64,000 nt of DNA from the NCBI RefSeq assembly GCF_000759445.1, contig NZ_JRMB01000004.1, forward strand, positions 248,001 to 312,000. The letters run 5' to 3'. Shown piece by piece: positions 1 through 8,114 of this stretch. Numbering within the stretch: the stretch's first letter is position 1; every line of letters begins with the position of its first letter. Under the pieces are notes generated by a model. The model ran no database searches. It saw only the letters and a list, made by a program, of their open reading frames with translations, and was not told the origin of the DNA. The position numbers were made by a program, and so were the translations under genes. Source of the stretch: Pseudomonas lutea (GTDB lineage: Bacteria > Pseudomonadota > Gammaproteobacteria > Pseudomonadales > Pseudomonadaceae).

Positions 1-1
1 A

Positions 2-379
2 ATGGACACCGGCGCGTTGACCGCTTCGCTGTCGGCCAAAGACATCGAACTGTTCAAGCGCGATGGCGACGACTGGGTGCGCTTCCGTCTGGCGACCAAA
101 GACGCCGATGGCAAGGTGTACGAGCACAAGGTTTCGCGCATCAGCCGGATCAAGGGCCGTTCTGAAGGCGACGATGACGAAGAACCCGCCGATCCCACCA
201 AACGCCCGGTCGTTGATCTTGAGCTGTGTCTGGGCAACGTGAAGCGCACGGTCGAGGTCAATCTCGTCGACCGCAGCCACTTCAATTATCCGTTGTTGAT
301 TGGCGCCAAGGCCCTGCGCGAATTCGGCGCTGCGGTGAACCCGGCACGCCGCTACACCGCAGACAAGCCAGACTGCTGA
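2..379 (+). CDS. Retropepsin-like 'ATP-dependent zinc protease' family protein (5' end missing)
   Basis: The frame is open to the left edge, so only the C-terminal 125 residues are present. The fragment begins with MDTGALTASLSA. This is the Asp-Thr-Gly-Ala active-site region of the retropepsin-like family often annotated as ATP-dependent zinc protease (RimK-associated). The Met is therefore probably internal rather than a start, and roughly 40 residues are missing. The middle holds a short acidic linker (EGDDDEEPAD). The conserved C-terminal part, with HFNYPLLIGAKALREF, matches the family ending. Family members are small single-domain putative aspartic proteases; the substrate is unknown. A tandem repeat array follows immediately. 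Family call is good; activity is inferred from the DTGA motif only. Confidence 0.8.
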   Translation: MDTGALTASLSAKDIELFKRDGDDWVRFRLATKDADGKVYEHKVSRISRIKGRSEGDDDEEPADPTKRPVVDLELCLGNVKRTVEVNLVDRSHFNYPLLIGAKALREFGAAVNPARRYTADKPDC

Positions 380-430
380 TAAGCGCTGAATGAGCGAGCG
401 CCCTCCTGCGATTATCCTTCGTTGTGTGCA

Positions 431-648
431 GACGCCACGGCTGCAATGAATCCGCAGGAGCCGGTCCTGCGCAGATGCCGCGGCTGCAATGAATCCGTAG
501 GAGCCGGCCATCCGTAGATGCCACGGCCGCAATGAATCCGCAGGAGCCGGCCCTCCGCAGATGCCACGGCTGCAATGAATCCGCAGGAACCGGCCATCCG
601 TATGCCACGGCTGCAATGAATCCGTAGGAGCCGGCTTGCTGGCGAACA
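431..648. repeat. Five-copy 43-bp tandem array ending in a REP half-site
   Basis: The string gcaatgaatcc recurs at 443, 486, 529, 572 and 613, giving periods of 43, 43, 43 and 41 bp. Each unit also carries a variant of aggagccgg followed by a GC-rich stretch (ccctccgcag, ccatccgtag). The last unit runs into gtaggagccggcttgctggc, a recognisable Pseudomonas REP half-element. The units look like tandemly amplified, degraded REP halves lying between two genes. The whole repeat, not just a fixed portion, is conserved, so it is not a CRISPR array. Confidence 0.85.
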
Positions 649-712
649 TGATGGATCAGCGCTGCCTGTGCGGGCTGGCCTCCGCGTTCGGGAAAGCCAC
701 CGCCCAGCGTTG

Positions 713-1342
713 CTACACGGTAGGCTGAGTCTCCACCATGGAAGGCCGCTGGCTCACCTCGTAATACCAGCTCGCCAGCCGCGGGTAGGTGCTGCGCCAG
801 CCCAGGTCGGGTTGGCGGAAGTCCAGGTAACCCAAAGCACAGGCCACGCTAATGGCCGCCACGTCAAAGTGCGAGCTCAGCTCTGTCACGGCCTCATTCT
901 CAAAATAGGCGAGGGAGCGAGCTATCTTCTCCCGTTGCCCATCCAGCCATTCAGTCCAGTGCTTCTCCGCAGGGCGCAGAAACGTCTCATACCGAATCAG
1001 CAGCGCGGCGTCAGTCACCGCATCGGCCAGTGATGCAAGCGTCAGCCGGCGCCAGCGGGCCGAGCCTTCTTTGGGGATGAGCGGGTTACCGACATGCTGT
1101 TGATCGAGGTATTCCAGGATCACGCGGCTGTCATGGATCACGTTGTCGTCAGCCAGACGCAGCGCCGGAATCTTCCCGCTCGGGTTGTTGGCGCAAACTT
1201 CGGCATCGGGGCTGACAGGCGTGAGCGCAACGGCCTTGAGCGTGATTCGGTCTACCTGGCTTGTCTCGCGGAGCAGAACCAGCACTTTGCGTGCGAAGGG
1301 CGAAGCGGCGTTGTAGTACAAAGTCATGCTGGGCGCAGACAT
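713..1342 (-). CDS. Glutathione S-transferase family protein
   Basis: A 209-residue protein with the two-domain GST layout. The N-terminal thioredoxin-like domain (about 1-80) begins MTLYYNAASPFARKV and contains NPSGKIPAL with the cis-proline and DSRVILEYLD, the usual glutathione-binding segment. The rest is an all-alpha C-terminal domain. The start at 1342 is preferred over the ATG at 1348 because AGAGGA lies six bases before it. The catalytic residue of the first domain would be the Ser in ASPFARKV, as in bacterial YibF-like GSTs. The substrate cannot be told from sequence. It lies downstream of the MFS gene on the same strand, with a hairpin between them. Confidence 0.88.
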   Translation of the reverse strand: MSAPSMTLYYNAASPFARKVLVLLRETSQVDRITLKAVALTPVSPDAEVCANNPSGKIPALRLADDNVIHDSRVILEYLDQQHVGNPLIPKEGSARWRRLTLASLADAVTDAALLIRYETFLRPAEKHWTEWLDGQREKIARSLAYFENEAVTELSSHFDVAAISVACALGYLDFRQPDLGWRSTYPRLASWYYEVSQRPSMVETQPTV

Positions 1343-1412
1343 GGACATTCCTCTGATCGGCCTGGCCCTCCAGACTAGTCAGGGCCAGTACGCTGTGCAA
1401 CATGCCGATGTC

Positions 1413-1442
1413 ATGTCGGGCCGACTTTCACCGGCCCGACAT
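1413..1442. terminator. Perfect hairpin between MFS and GST genes
   Basis: An 11-bp perfect stem (atgtcgggccg / cggcccgacat) with an 8-base loop begins 8 bases downstream of the MFS stop codon. Neither strand shows a clear T-run after the stem, so it may be an imperfect terminator or a transcript-stabilising hairpin. Confidence 0.5.
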
Positions 1443-1449
1443 CCAATGG

Positions 1450-2763
1450 TCAGGCGGCCGGAACGACCTCAGCCGACGCTGTTGGCGCGTCGCCGGATTG
1501 CTCGGTCGGCGTGCCGGTCAGCAGCGGCTTGGCCACGAACCAGATGATCACGGCCGCGATCAGGTCAAACGCTGCAAGCGCCACAAACAGCGGGCTGTAA
1601 CCCACCTTGGTGACCATGATGCCCAGCACCAGCGTAAACAAGGCCGCGCCCAAAAACCCGAACATGCCACCCAGACCGGTCGCGGTGCCTACTTCGTTCT
1701 TGCCGAAGGAGTCCGAGGTGATCGCATACAAGGCGCCCGACAGGGTCTGATGCGCGAAGCCGCCGGCGCACAGCAGCGCAATGGCGACATAGGGGCTGTC
1801 CACCAGACCGATGCAGCCAGGGCCGATCATGCACAGCGAGCCCAGCACCATCACCATTTTGCGCGACGTCAGCAGCGACACATTGAAGTGCTTGTAGAAG
1901 AACGGGCTCAGGTATCCGCCCAGCACGCAGCCGATGTCGGCAGCGAGGAAGGGCAGCCAGGCAAACATCGCGATTTCCTTGATGTTCATGTGGCGTTCGG
2001 TCATCAGGTAAAGCGGAATCCAGGCATTGAACGTCTGCCAGGCCGGCTCGGAGAGCATGCGGGCCGAAGCGATCGCATAAAAATTGCGAGTACCTACGAT
2101 CTTCTTCCAGCTGGCTTTTTTGGTCGGCGCGTCCTTGAGGTGCGATTCCTGACCGGCAAGGATGTAGTCGCGCTCTTCATCGCCCAGCAGACGCTGATTG
2201 CGCGGGTGCTTGTAGAAGAACAGCCAACCGGCGCTCCACAGCAGCCCCAACCCGCCAACAATGATGAATGCGATCTGCCAGCCGCTGTGCAGGATGGCCC
2301 AGACCACAAGAGGAGGGGCCAGCAACGCCCCAATCGATGAGCCGATGTTGAACCAGCCAATAGCGACCGAACGCTCTTTGGCCGGGAACCACTCGGTGGT
2401 CGCCTTGATAGCCGCCGGAAACCCTGCCGCTTCAGTGATGCCCAGCAAGCTGCGCAGAAACGCCAGACTCTGCCAACCGGTAGCCATGGCCGCCGATGCG
2501 CAGGCCACAGACCAGGCGATGGCAAACAATGCAAAGCCGATTTTGGTCCCGATGGCATCGATCACGTACCCGGCAACCGGCTGCATGAAGGCATAACCCA
2601 TCTGCCACGCGATGACGACGTGCGAGTACTGTTCGGTGGAAATGTTCAGCTCGCTCATCATGGTAGGAGCGGCGACGGAGAGGGTGTTGCGTGCGAGATA
2701 GTTGACGATCAGGCCGCCGGTTATCAGCGCGACCATCCACCAACGGATGCCTTTGATTTTCAT
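1450..2763 (-). CDS. MFS transporter, sugar-acid (hexuronate/aldarate) type
   Basis: A 437-residue, about 12-helix major facilitator of the anion:cation symporter branch that includes hexuronate (ExuT) and glucarate/galactarate (GudP/GarP) carriers. Family hallmarks visible are the N-terminal WWMVALITGGLIVNYLARNTL, the GITEAAGFPAAIKATTEWFP segment, and the RSVAIGWFNIGSSIGALLAPP block after helix 4. The ATG at 2763 is preferred over the GTG at 2772. It stands alone: no aldarate dehydratase or uronate isomerase is adjacent, so the substrate is an inference from the family. A perfect 10-bp palindrome about 50 bases upstream is a candidate operator. Confidence 0.85.
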   Translation of the reverse strand: MKIKGIRWWMVALITGGLIVNYLARNTLSVAAPTMMSELNISTEQYSHVVIAWQMGYAFMQPVAGYVIDAIGTKIGFALFAIAWSVACASAAMATGWQSLAFLRSLLGITEAAGFPAAIKATTEWFPAKERSVAIGWFNIGSSIGALLAPPLVVWAILHSGWQIAFIIVGGLGLLWSAGWLFFYKHPRNQRLLGDEERDYILAGQESHLKDAPTKKASWKKIVGTRNFYAIASARMLSEPAWQTFNAWIPLYLMTERHMNIKEIAMFAWLPFLAADIGCVLGGYLSPFFYKHFNVSLLTSRKMVMVLGSLCMIGPGCIGLVDSPYVAIALLCAGGFAHQTLSGALYAITSDSFGKNEVGTATGLGGMFGFLGAALFTLVLGIMVTKVGYSPLFVALAAFDLIAAVIIWFVAKPLLTGTPTEQSGDAPTASAEVVPAA

Positions 2764-3085
2764 CGAGTCCACTCTGGGTATTGTTTTTATTTAGCGGCGA
2801 TCGTTATACGTCGTCGTACGACTGGATTTAGTCAAAGGCACGTTTTGTTGTCAATGGGAATACCCATAAATCGCCATTGTATTTCTATATGTAACGGAAT
2901 TGTCACCGGCGGTGCTGGGTTTTGGGTGATCCAATGGCGATGGGTTCGTGAGTTCGGGGGCAGAACGCAGGCTTGCTGGACTAGTGAATTGCGGGAAGTC
3001 ATGTGATGACTTGACTGGCGGAAGGTGTTGTCCCGCGCTACGAGGAACGTGGGACAGCTGGTGGATTGGTGAGGCATCCGATTCG
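2764..3085. promoter_or_regulatory. Intergenic region with candidate operator of the MFS gene
   Basis: About 320 bases without a gene. The notable element is the perfect palindrome gtcgtacgac (2813-2822), preceded by atacgtc, about 50 bases upstream of the MFS start. Its position suits a repressor site for a sugar-acid-responsive regulator, but the binding protein is unknown. The rest is A+T-richer than its surroundings (near 2845-2900) and contains no ORF that resembles a known protein. Confidence 0.4.
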
Positions 3086-3346
3086 CTACTTTGGCTCCTC
3101 ATCCCGCCACCAGCTGTATATCACCAGGTCTACGCCGAGATAGAAAATGCCAAATAACAGCGTTTCGTAATCCAGGAAGTAAGCACCTCGCATTTCTTCC
3201 ATGGCAACAATCCATGAGATGACGTACTTGAAGTAGAAGACTATCAGCGCCAGGCCAGTCAGGAATTGATAGAGTCTTGGGACGGTGATTCGACGTATAC
3301 CCCAGATTACAAAACACATAATTGCCAGGGACAGACCTGTTCCCAT
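3086..3346 (-). CDS. Small three-helix membrane protein, unrecognised
   Basis: An 86-residue protein not assigned to a family. Three hydrophobic segments are visible: about residues 3-17 (TGLSLAIMCFVIWGI), 25-48 (LYQFLTGLALIVFYFKYVISWIVA) and 62-80 (LLFGIFYLGVDLVIYSWW), with an acidic/basic C-terminus (RDEEPK). Its ATG overlaps the stop codon of the upstream gene by one base (TGATG), which implies translational coupling. Base composition is A+T-richer than in the neighbouring core genes, consistent with accessory DNA. The soluble-plus-membrane overlapping arrangement is seen in effector/immunity and toxin/antidote pairs, but nothing in the sequence proves that role. Confidence 0.65.
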   Translation of the reverse strand: MGTGLSLAIMCFVIWGIRRITVPRLYQFLTGLALIVFYFKYVISWIVAMEEMRGAYFLDYETLLFGIFYLGVDLVIYSWWRDEEPK

Positions 3347-3840
3347 CAGCGGCCGCCGTTCGCTTTCAGGATCAAGGATGCTGACGAGCGTTGAGGACCG
3401 ATGCCACCTGACACCTGGGCGTCAATACCGACGATGACGTCCCCTGAATGAAAGGTCGGCAACCTGTTTTTGGCCGCCGAGGCGGATGTTGCTCCAGCGA
3501 TTTTTTCCGTGATGCTCCCTAACGGTGCCGCAAGTTTTCCTCCGATGGAGCCCACCAGGGTTCCTATCGTAGCCCTCTGGTCGTTAAGCAGGTCTGCTGA
3601 GTTTCGGCTCACTGCTTGTGACACCGGGAGCACCATCCGGCAAGGCCGCTCCTGTGCAAGCATTCGCCTGTAGGTTTCCTCAATCAGCCGGATGAGCTCA
3701 AAATGACCCCTAGCTATTTCCGGCAGGTTGATCGTTCTCAACGATGCGGCATCGTCCGGCTGCACGGTGAAGTGAATAAGCGTAAACACGACACGGTAAT
3801 GGCCGACATGTTGGGTACGTTCAAAGTCGTCGACCGCCAT
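3346..3840 (-). CDS. Hypothetical protein, coupled to the small membrane protein
   Basis: A 164-residue protein I do not recognise. The first 80 residues look globular (MAVDDFERTQHVGHYRVVF, then a helix FELIRLIEETYRRMLAQE). The second half contains a Gly/Ala-rich amphipathic stretch (IGTLVGSIGGKLAAPLGS ITEKIAGATSASAAK) and a C-terminal beta-like segment (DVIVGIDAQVSGGIG). No signal peptide is visible. It is the upstream member of a two-gene unit with the 86-residue membrane protein. The Gly-rich amphipathic middle could associate with membranes. Function unknown; the call as a gene rests on the tight coupling and a continuous frame. Confidence 0.6.
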   Translation of the reverse strand: MAVDDFERTQHVGHYRVVFTLIHFTVQPDDAASLRTINLPEIARGHFELIRLIEETYRRMLAQERPCRMVLPVSQAVSRNSADLLNDQRATIGTLVGSIGGKLAAPLGSITEKIAGATSASAAKNRLPTFHSGDVIVGIDAQVSGGIGPQRSSASLILKANGGR

Positions 3841-4121
3841 GTTAGGTGTTCCCGATGGATATTGTGGATGCCCTGCCAGGGCGGAATATCGATTATCGGG
3901 AGGGTGACTCGTGGGGACAGGCCAGCTTGTGAGTCGGAGCGTGTAGGACGCTTGCTGGTGTTTTGAGGGAAGCTTCTTACAGGCTTGTTCGTCTTATAAC
4001 GCGGGATGTCAGGCAGGGTGCGATGTGTCACCGAAGATGCGCGCCCCTGCCATCCTCAAAGCAAACCGGGTCATTGGGTACGGTTCGACGTAAATCATGT
4101 AGACGCGGGTGGGGCGGTGAA

Positions 4122-4313
4122 TCAAATCCGCTTGCGCGCCATCAATCCCTTGCAGCTGTACCAGGTCGGAATGGCCATGCTCACCCAGGCGAGGACATCC
4201 CACGCACCGTCGCCCAGTAGCGCGGCGAAAAGGCCGACTGCCGTCAGCAGGGCGATCCAGCCGGGCGTGCCGAAGGTCTTCCAGAACGCCGAATGCTTCT
4301 TGTGCCGGGTCAT
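4122..4313 (-). CDS. 63-residue inner-membrane protein downstream of the PepSY protein
   Basis: Starts MTRHKKHSAFWKTFGTPGW and carries two hydrophobic segments (about 20-35 and 37-52), ending in a basic tail (KGLMARKRI). Its ATG overlaps the stop of the PepSY gene (ATGA, 4 bases), so the two are translationally coupled. Small membrane proteins of this kind commonly accompany PepSY-type ferrisiderophore-reductase genes, which suggests an accessory subunit in iron release. I cannot assign it to a named family. Confidence 0.7.
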   Translation of the reverse strand: MTRHKKHSAFWKTFGTPGWIALLTAVGLFAALLGDGAWDVLAWVSMAIPTWYSCKGLMARKRI

Positions 4314-5449
4314 GCCGCTTCCGCCTCGACTGCGATGCTCTTTGCCGCAGCAACGGTGGCGCGACGCCGGACCCACCACAGGTACAAGCCACTGCCGAGC
4401 ACGATGATCGTCAACACATCCAGCGCAGCCCAGAGAACTTTCATCGGCATGCCGCCGTAGTCGCCGAAGTGCAGCGGCTGGGACAGCAGTAGCGCGTCCA
4501 TGTACCACGGACGGCTCAGGGTCGCGGTGACATGCAGGTCTTGCGCGTCAATCAGCACGGGGGTGAGCAGGTGCGAGGTCAAGTGGGTGTCGCCTTTCAT
4601 GAACACGGCGTAGTGGTGCTCACTGGAAAAACGCGAACCGGGAAAGGCGATGAACGCGGGCTCGGCACCCGGCACCGTGGCTTTGGAGATTTCGATCAGG
4701 CGGCTCGCTGCGCCACGCTCGGCCAGAGGCGCGGCGTCCTTGTAAGGCGCGATCATCGTCATCAGCGCGTCGGTACGCCATTGTGCAATGACGAGGTCAG
4801 CGCAGGCGTTAAGCACGCCGGTCAGGCCGACGACGATGGCCCAGGTCAGCGTGACGACGCCGATCAAGTTGTGCAGATCGAGCCAGCGCACCCGCGTCGA
4901 TTTATTTGGACGCACGGTGGCGAAGTCCAGACGCCGCATGAAGGGCGCATACAGCACGATGCCAGAGACAATCGCCATCACGAACAGAAGGCCCATGAAC
5001 GCCAATAACAACTTGCCCGGCAGGCCTGCGTACATGTCCACGTGCAGGCGCAACATGATCATCATGAACCCGCCATTGGCGTTTGGCGTTTCCATTGCCT
5101 CGCCCGTGCGCGCGTCGATCATGAAGCTGTGCGACTCATTGGGGTCGCCGCCAGCGGTTTTGCCCATGATCGCGTAAACCCCATTGGGGTCATCGTCGTC
5201 CCAGCCGAAATACTGCATCACGTCGCCGGGGCGATGGGCTTCGGCGGACCGAACCAGTTGCTCCAGGTCCAGATGCGGGGTGTCGGCGGGCATTTCCTTG
5301 AATTCCGGAGCGTCGCCGGTGAGGTGGGCGATTTCGTGACTGAAGATCAGCGGCAAGCCGGTGATCGCCAGCATCAGCAGGAATGCCGTGCAAATCAGGC
5401 TGGTCCATGTGTGGATAAAGGACCAGCGGCGGATGGTTTGGCTCTTCAT
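4310..5449 (-). CDS. PepSY-associated TM helix protein (putative ferrisiderophore reductase)
   Basis: A 379-residue inner-membrane protein with four predicted helices. The first is near residue 15 (FIHTWTSLICTAFLLMLAI TGLPLIF). The large periplasmic segment includes the PepSY-like DDPNGVYAIMG region. Then come helices starting LLLAFMGLLFVMAIVSGIVLY and LHNLIGVVTLTWAIVVGLTGVLN, and a C-terminal helix ending in LYLWWVRRR. Conserved His residues at helix ends (HTW, HEIAH, DLHNL) fit haem-binding ferric reductases of the FpvG/PiuB type. The ATG at 5449 is preferred over 5479. It lies directly downstream of the TonB siderophore receptor, so the likely job is reducing or releasing iron from the imported siderophore. 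That role is inferred from family and position. Confidence 0.82.
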   Translation of the reverse strand: MKSQTIRRWSFIHTWTSLICTAFLLMLAITGLPLIFSHEIAHLTGDAPEFKEMPADTPHLDLEQLVRSAEAHRPGDVMQYFGWDDDDPNGVYAIMGKTAGGDPNESHSFMIDARTGEAMETPNANGGFMMIMLRLHVDMYAGLPGKLLLAFMGLLFVMAIVSGIVLYAPFMRRLDFATVRPNKSTRVRWLDLHNLIGVVTLTWAIVVGLTGVLNACADLVIAQWRTDALMTMIAPYKDAAPLAERGAASRLIEISKATVPGAEPAFIAFPGSRFSSEHHYAVFMKGDTHLTSHLLTPVLIDAQDLHVTATLSRPWYMDALLLSQPLHFGDYGGMPMKVLWAALDVLTIIVLGSGLYLWWVRRRATVAAAKSIAVEAEAA

Positions 5450-5474
5450 GTTGGAATCCAAGGTGAGCGAACAC

Positions 5475-5502
5475 AACAAAGGCCGCTTTTTGAAGGCGGC
5501 CC
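5475..5502 (-). terminator. Hairpin between receptor and PepSY genes
   Basis: On the minus strand GGCCGC, a 9-base loop and GCGGCC are followed by TTTGTTG. This lies between the receptor stop and the PepSY start and could partially terminate receptor transcripts, setting a step-down in expression across the operon. Confidence 0.5.
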
Positions 5503-5530
5503 TGGCTTTGGGTAATGAGAGTTTAAAGCA

Positions 5531-7966
5531 TTACCATTTGTAGTCTACGCTCGCGAGCACCGTCCGACGGTCGCCGTAGTAGCAATAGAACCCGTCGCAA
5601 GTGGAAATATATTCCTTGTCGAAGACGTTGTTGGCGTTGACCGACACGCTCACGCCCTTGAACGCGTTGTTCATACGGCCGAGGTCGTAATGAACTGCAG
5701 CGTCGTACACGGTGTAGGCGTTGCTGTGGCCGTAGTTGGAATCGGCGACGAAACCGTAACTTCCTATTGCAATGTTGTCGGTCTCGCCGATGTAGCGCGC
5801 GCCAAAGCCCAGCCCGAAGCCGTCGAGCAGCCCGGTATGCCACGTGTAGTCGCCCCAGATGGCGGCCTGGTTTTCCGGGGTGAGTGGCAGCGGACGGTTC
5901 TTGTCCAACGGGTCGGTGACTTTCGTCATCTTGCTGTTGGCATACGTGTAGGACGCGGTCACTTTCAGGTTGTCGGTGACGTTGCCGACCGCTTCCAGCT
6001 CGAACCCGCGCACCTTTGCCTCACCCAGTGGACGCTGCACGCCAAGGGTGTCGCTGAGCACGATGTCGCGACGTGTCAGGTCGTAAGCGGCCGCCGTGAA
6101 GATGATGTTGCTGCCCGGCGGCTGGTACTTGAGACCCACTTCGTATTGCTTGCCTGTCCCCGGCTGAAACGCGACGCCATTGGCGCCGCCTTGCTCGGCC
6201 TGGAACGACTCGGCGTAGGAGATGTAGGGCGTGAAGCCGGACTCGAAGACGTAGCTCAGCGCCGCGTTGCCAGTAAATGCACTGTCCGTGCGGTCGTCGG
6301 ACTGATCACTGTTGTAGAACTTCGATTCAGTCTTGAGCAAATCCTGACGGCCTCCCAGCGTCAGGCGCCAGTTATCCAGGGCCAGCTGGTCCTGAATGTA
6401 TAAGCCAACGTCCTGGGTTTTCTGGTTGTAGTCCTGGAACGCGCTGTAGCTGACGTTGCTGAAATCCTGGCCGTAAATCGGGTTGGCGATGTTGCTGGTC
6501 GGCGCGTTGCCGTATTGCCATTTGTAGTTGTGATTGAGGCGCTGGTAGTCGAGGCCCAGCAGCAGCGTGTGCTTGACCGCCCCGGTGTCGAAGTCGGCTT
6601 GCAGGTTGTTGTCCAGCGCGAACTGGGAGATGTCTTCATTCACAACGTTGGCGCCGCGAGCGACAGTGCCGTCGTCGCTCACCGAGCCGAAGAAACCACC
6701 GGCCGTGATCCCCTGGAAGGACAAGTCGCTTTTGGTGTAGCGCACGTTTTGCTTGAACTGCCAGACGTCATTCAGACGATGCTCGAAGGCGTAGCCCAGC
6801 GCGTAATAGGTCTTGTCGTAGAACTCCCAGTCCGGATCACCCAGGTTCTCGTGGTATTTCACACGGCCCACGGCCGATGGATATTTGGTGCCCTGGATCG
6901 GCAGGAACTGGCTGGTGATGCCGGTATCGTCTCGGTTGAACTGACTGAGGAGAGTCAGCTTGGTGTCCGGGTCGATGTTCCATGTCAGGCTGGGTGCGAT
7001 GTTGTAGCGCTTGTCATCAATGTGGTCGACCGAAGTGCCGCTGTCACGCACGACCCCGCTGACGCGGTATTCAAAATTGTCGGCGTCGTCGATTTTTCCG
7101 GTGCTGTCGAAGCTGATCTGTTTGCGGTTGTAGGTGCCAACCTGAACCTGAACTTCGTGGCTCGCCTCGGCCTCCGGGCGACGGCTGACCATGTCGAGCA
7201 GGCCGCCTGGAGGCGTCTGGCCATAAACCGACGAAGCCGGGCCGCGCAGAAGGGCTACACGCTCCAAGTCCCAGGTTTCCATTTTGGGCATGACGTAAGC
7301 ACCCTTTGGCAGCGGTAAGCCGTCCAGGAACTGGGTAGGTTCGAAGCCGCGAACCTTTAACCATTCGGCACGGCTATCGCTGCCGTAACTGCTGGCAACC
7401 ACACCTGGCATGTAGCGAACGGCATCGTCGAGGTTCTGTACTGCGCGATCCTGCATCTGCTGACGTGTAGCGACCGAGATCGAACGAGGCGCTTCAACCA
7501 GTGCCGTATCGGTTTTGGTGCCCGCTGCGGTGCGACTCGCCGCATACCCTTCTACCGGACCCCATGCGCTTTCAAGACTTTCCTGACTGCCTTGAATACT
7601 GGTAGCCGGCAGGGCCATCGCCCCTTCGGGCGCTGCAACGAGGGTGTAGGTGCCCGCTGTGGTCAGGTTCAGCTGCAGGCCGGTGCCACGCAGTGCTTGC
7701 CCCATCGCCCCCGGCGCGTCGAACTGTCCTTGCACCGGCGCCGAGGTCCGCCCCGCCGCGAGCGCGGGATCCAGCGACAACGCCAGGCCCGCCTGGCTTG
7801 CGATCTGCGTCAGCGTGGCGGCCAGCGGCGCGGCCGGCAGGTTGTACGCACGGACGCTGGACGCTGGCGAGGCAGCCATGAGCGGCGCGCTGAACATCGG
7901 TGCGGCAATGGCGACGGCGACCGCCAGCAGGCTCGGTCGCAAAAGGGTTTGAAGCGTGCGGGACAT
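5531..7966 (-). CDS. fiuA: TonB-dependent siderophore receptor with STN signalling domain (FiuA-like)
   Basis: An 811-residue outer-membrane receptor. A signal peptide (about 1-32, ending SAPLMAA) is followed by the STN domain (about 36-110: VRAYNLPAAPLAATLTQIAS), which receives and transmits the surface signal to a FecR-type partner. The plug domain (about 150-260) has the RGF segment and GPASSVYGQTPPGGLLDMVS; a 22-strand barrel ends in an aromatic residue (VDYKW). The ATG at 7966 has GAGGTG six bases upstream, better than the ATG at 7996. The adjacent ECF sigma and FecR genes make this a cell-surface signalling receptor. Gene neighbourhood (fiuI-fiuR-fiuA near glcB in P. aeruginosa) suggests ferrichrome as ligand; that is by synteny, not proven. 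Confidence 0.88.
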   Translation of the reverse strand: MSRTLQTLLRPSLLAVAVAIAAPMFSAPLMAASPASSVRAYNLPAAPLAATLTQIASQAGLALSLDPALAAGRTSAPVQGQFDAPGAMGQALRGTGLQLNLTTAGTYTLVAAPEGAMALPATSIQGSQESLESAWGPVEGYAASRTAAGTKTDTALVEAPRSISVATRQQMQDRAVQNLDDAVRYMPGVVASSYGSDSRAEWLKVRGFEPTQFLDGLPLPKGAYVMPKMETWDLERVALLRGPASSVYGQTPPGGLLDMVSRRPEAEASHEVQVQVGTYNRKQISFDSTGKIDDADNFEYRVSGVVRDSGTSVDHIDDKRYNIAPSLTWNIDPDTKLTLLSQFNRDDTGITSQFLPIQGTKYPSAVGRVKYHENLGDPDWEFYDKTYYALGYAFEHRLNDVWQFKQNVRYTKSDLSFQGITAGGFFGSVSDDGTVARGANVVNEDISQFALDNNLQADFDTGAVKHTLLLGLDYQRLNHNYKWQYGNAPTSNIANPIYGQDFSNVSYSAFQDYNQKTQDVGLYIQDQLALDNWRLTLGGRQDLLKTESKFYNSDQSDDRTDSAFTGNAALSYVFESGFTPYISYAESFQAEQGGANGVAFQPGTGKQYEVGLKYQPPGSNIIFTAAAYDLTRRDIVLSDTLGVQRPLGEAKVRGFELEAVGNVTDNLKVTASYTYANSKMTKVTDPLDKNRPLPLTPENQAAIWGDYTWHTGLLDGFGLGFGARYIGETDNIAIGSYGFVADSNYGHSNAYTVYDAAVHYDLGRMNNAFKGVSVSVNANNVFDKEYISTCDGFYCYYGDRRTVLASVDYKW

Positions 7967-7981
7967 GAACGGCACCTCGAC

Positions 7982-8000
7982 GGGAATGGTTCTCAATGCC
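7982..8000. promoter_or_regulatory. Candidate Fur box upstream of the receptor gene
   Basis: Read on the minus strand, GGCATTGAGAACCATTCCC matches about 12 of 19 positions of the GATAATGATAATCATTATC consensus. It lies 15-34 bases upstream of the receptor start codon. Iron-repressed expression is expected for such receptors; the match is moderate. Confidence 0.45.
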
Positions 8001-8114
8001 TATGTGCCGAACGAGATTGGGAAAGTGATAGGGCGGGGCGAAAATAATTCGGTGTTGCCGCTTCAATGATCACTTGGGCACTCACGGGCCCCAGCGTTTG
8101 TGTCGAGCGAGCCG

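Noticed and set aside
431..648. Possible CRISPR array (43-bp periodicity)
   Set aside because: The whole unit, including the would-be spacer, is repeated; no unique spacers, leader or cas genes.
1402..2340. 312-codon plus-strand open frame opposite the MFS transporter
   Set aside because: Arg/Gln/His-rich antisense shadow; the minus-strand frame encodes a clear transporter.
3841..4121. Possible small genes in the 281-base gap before the 63-residue membrane gene
   Set aside because: Open frames on both strands lack ribosome sites and resemble no known protein; nothing else notable in the gap.
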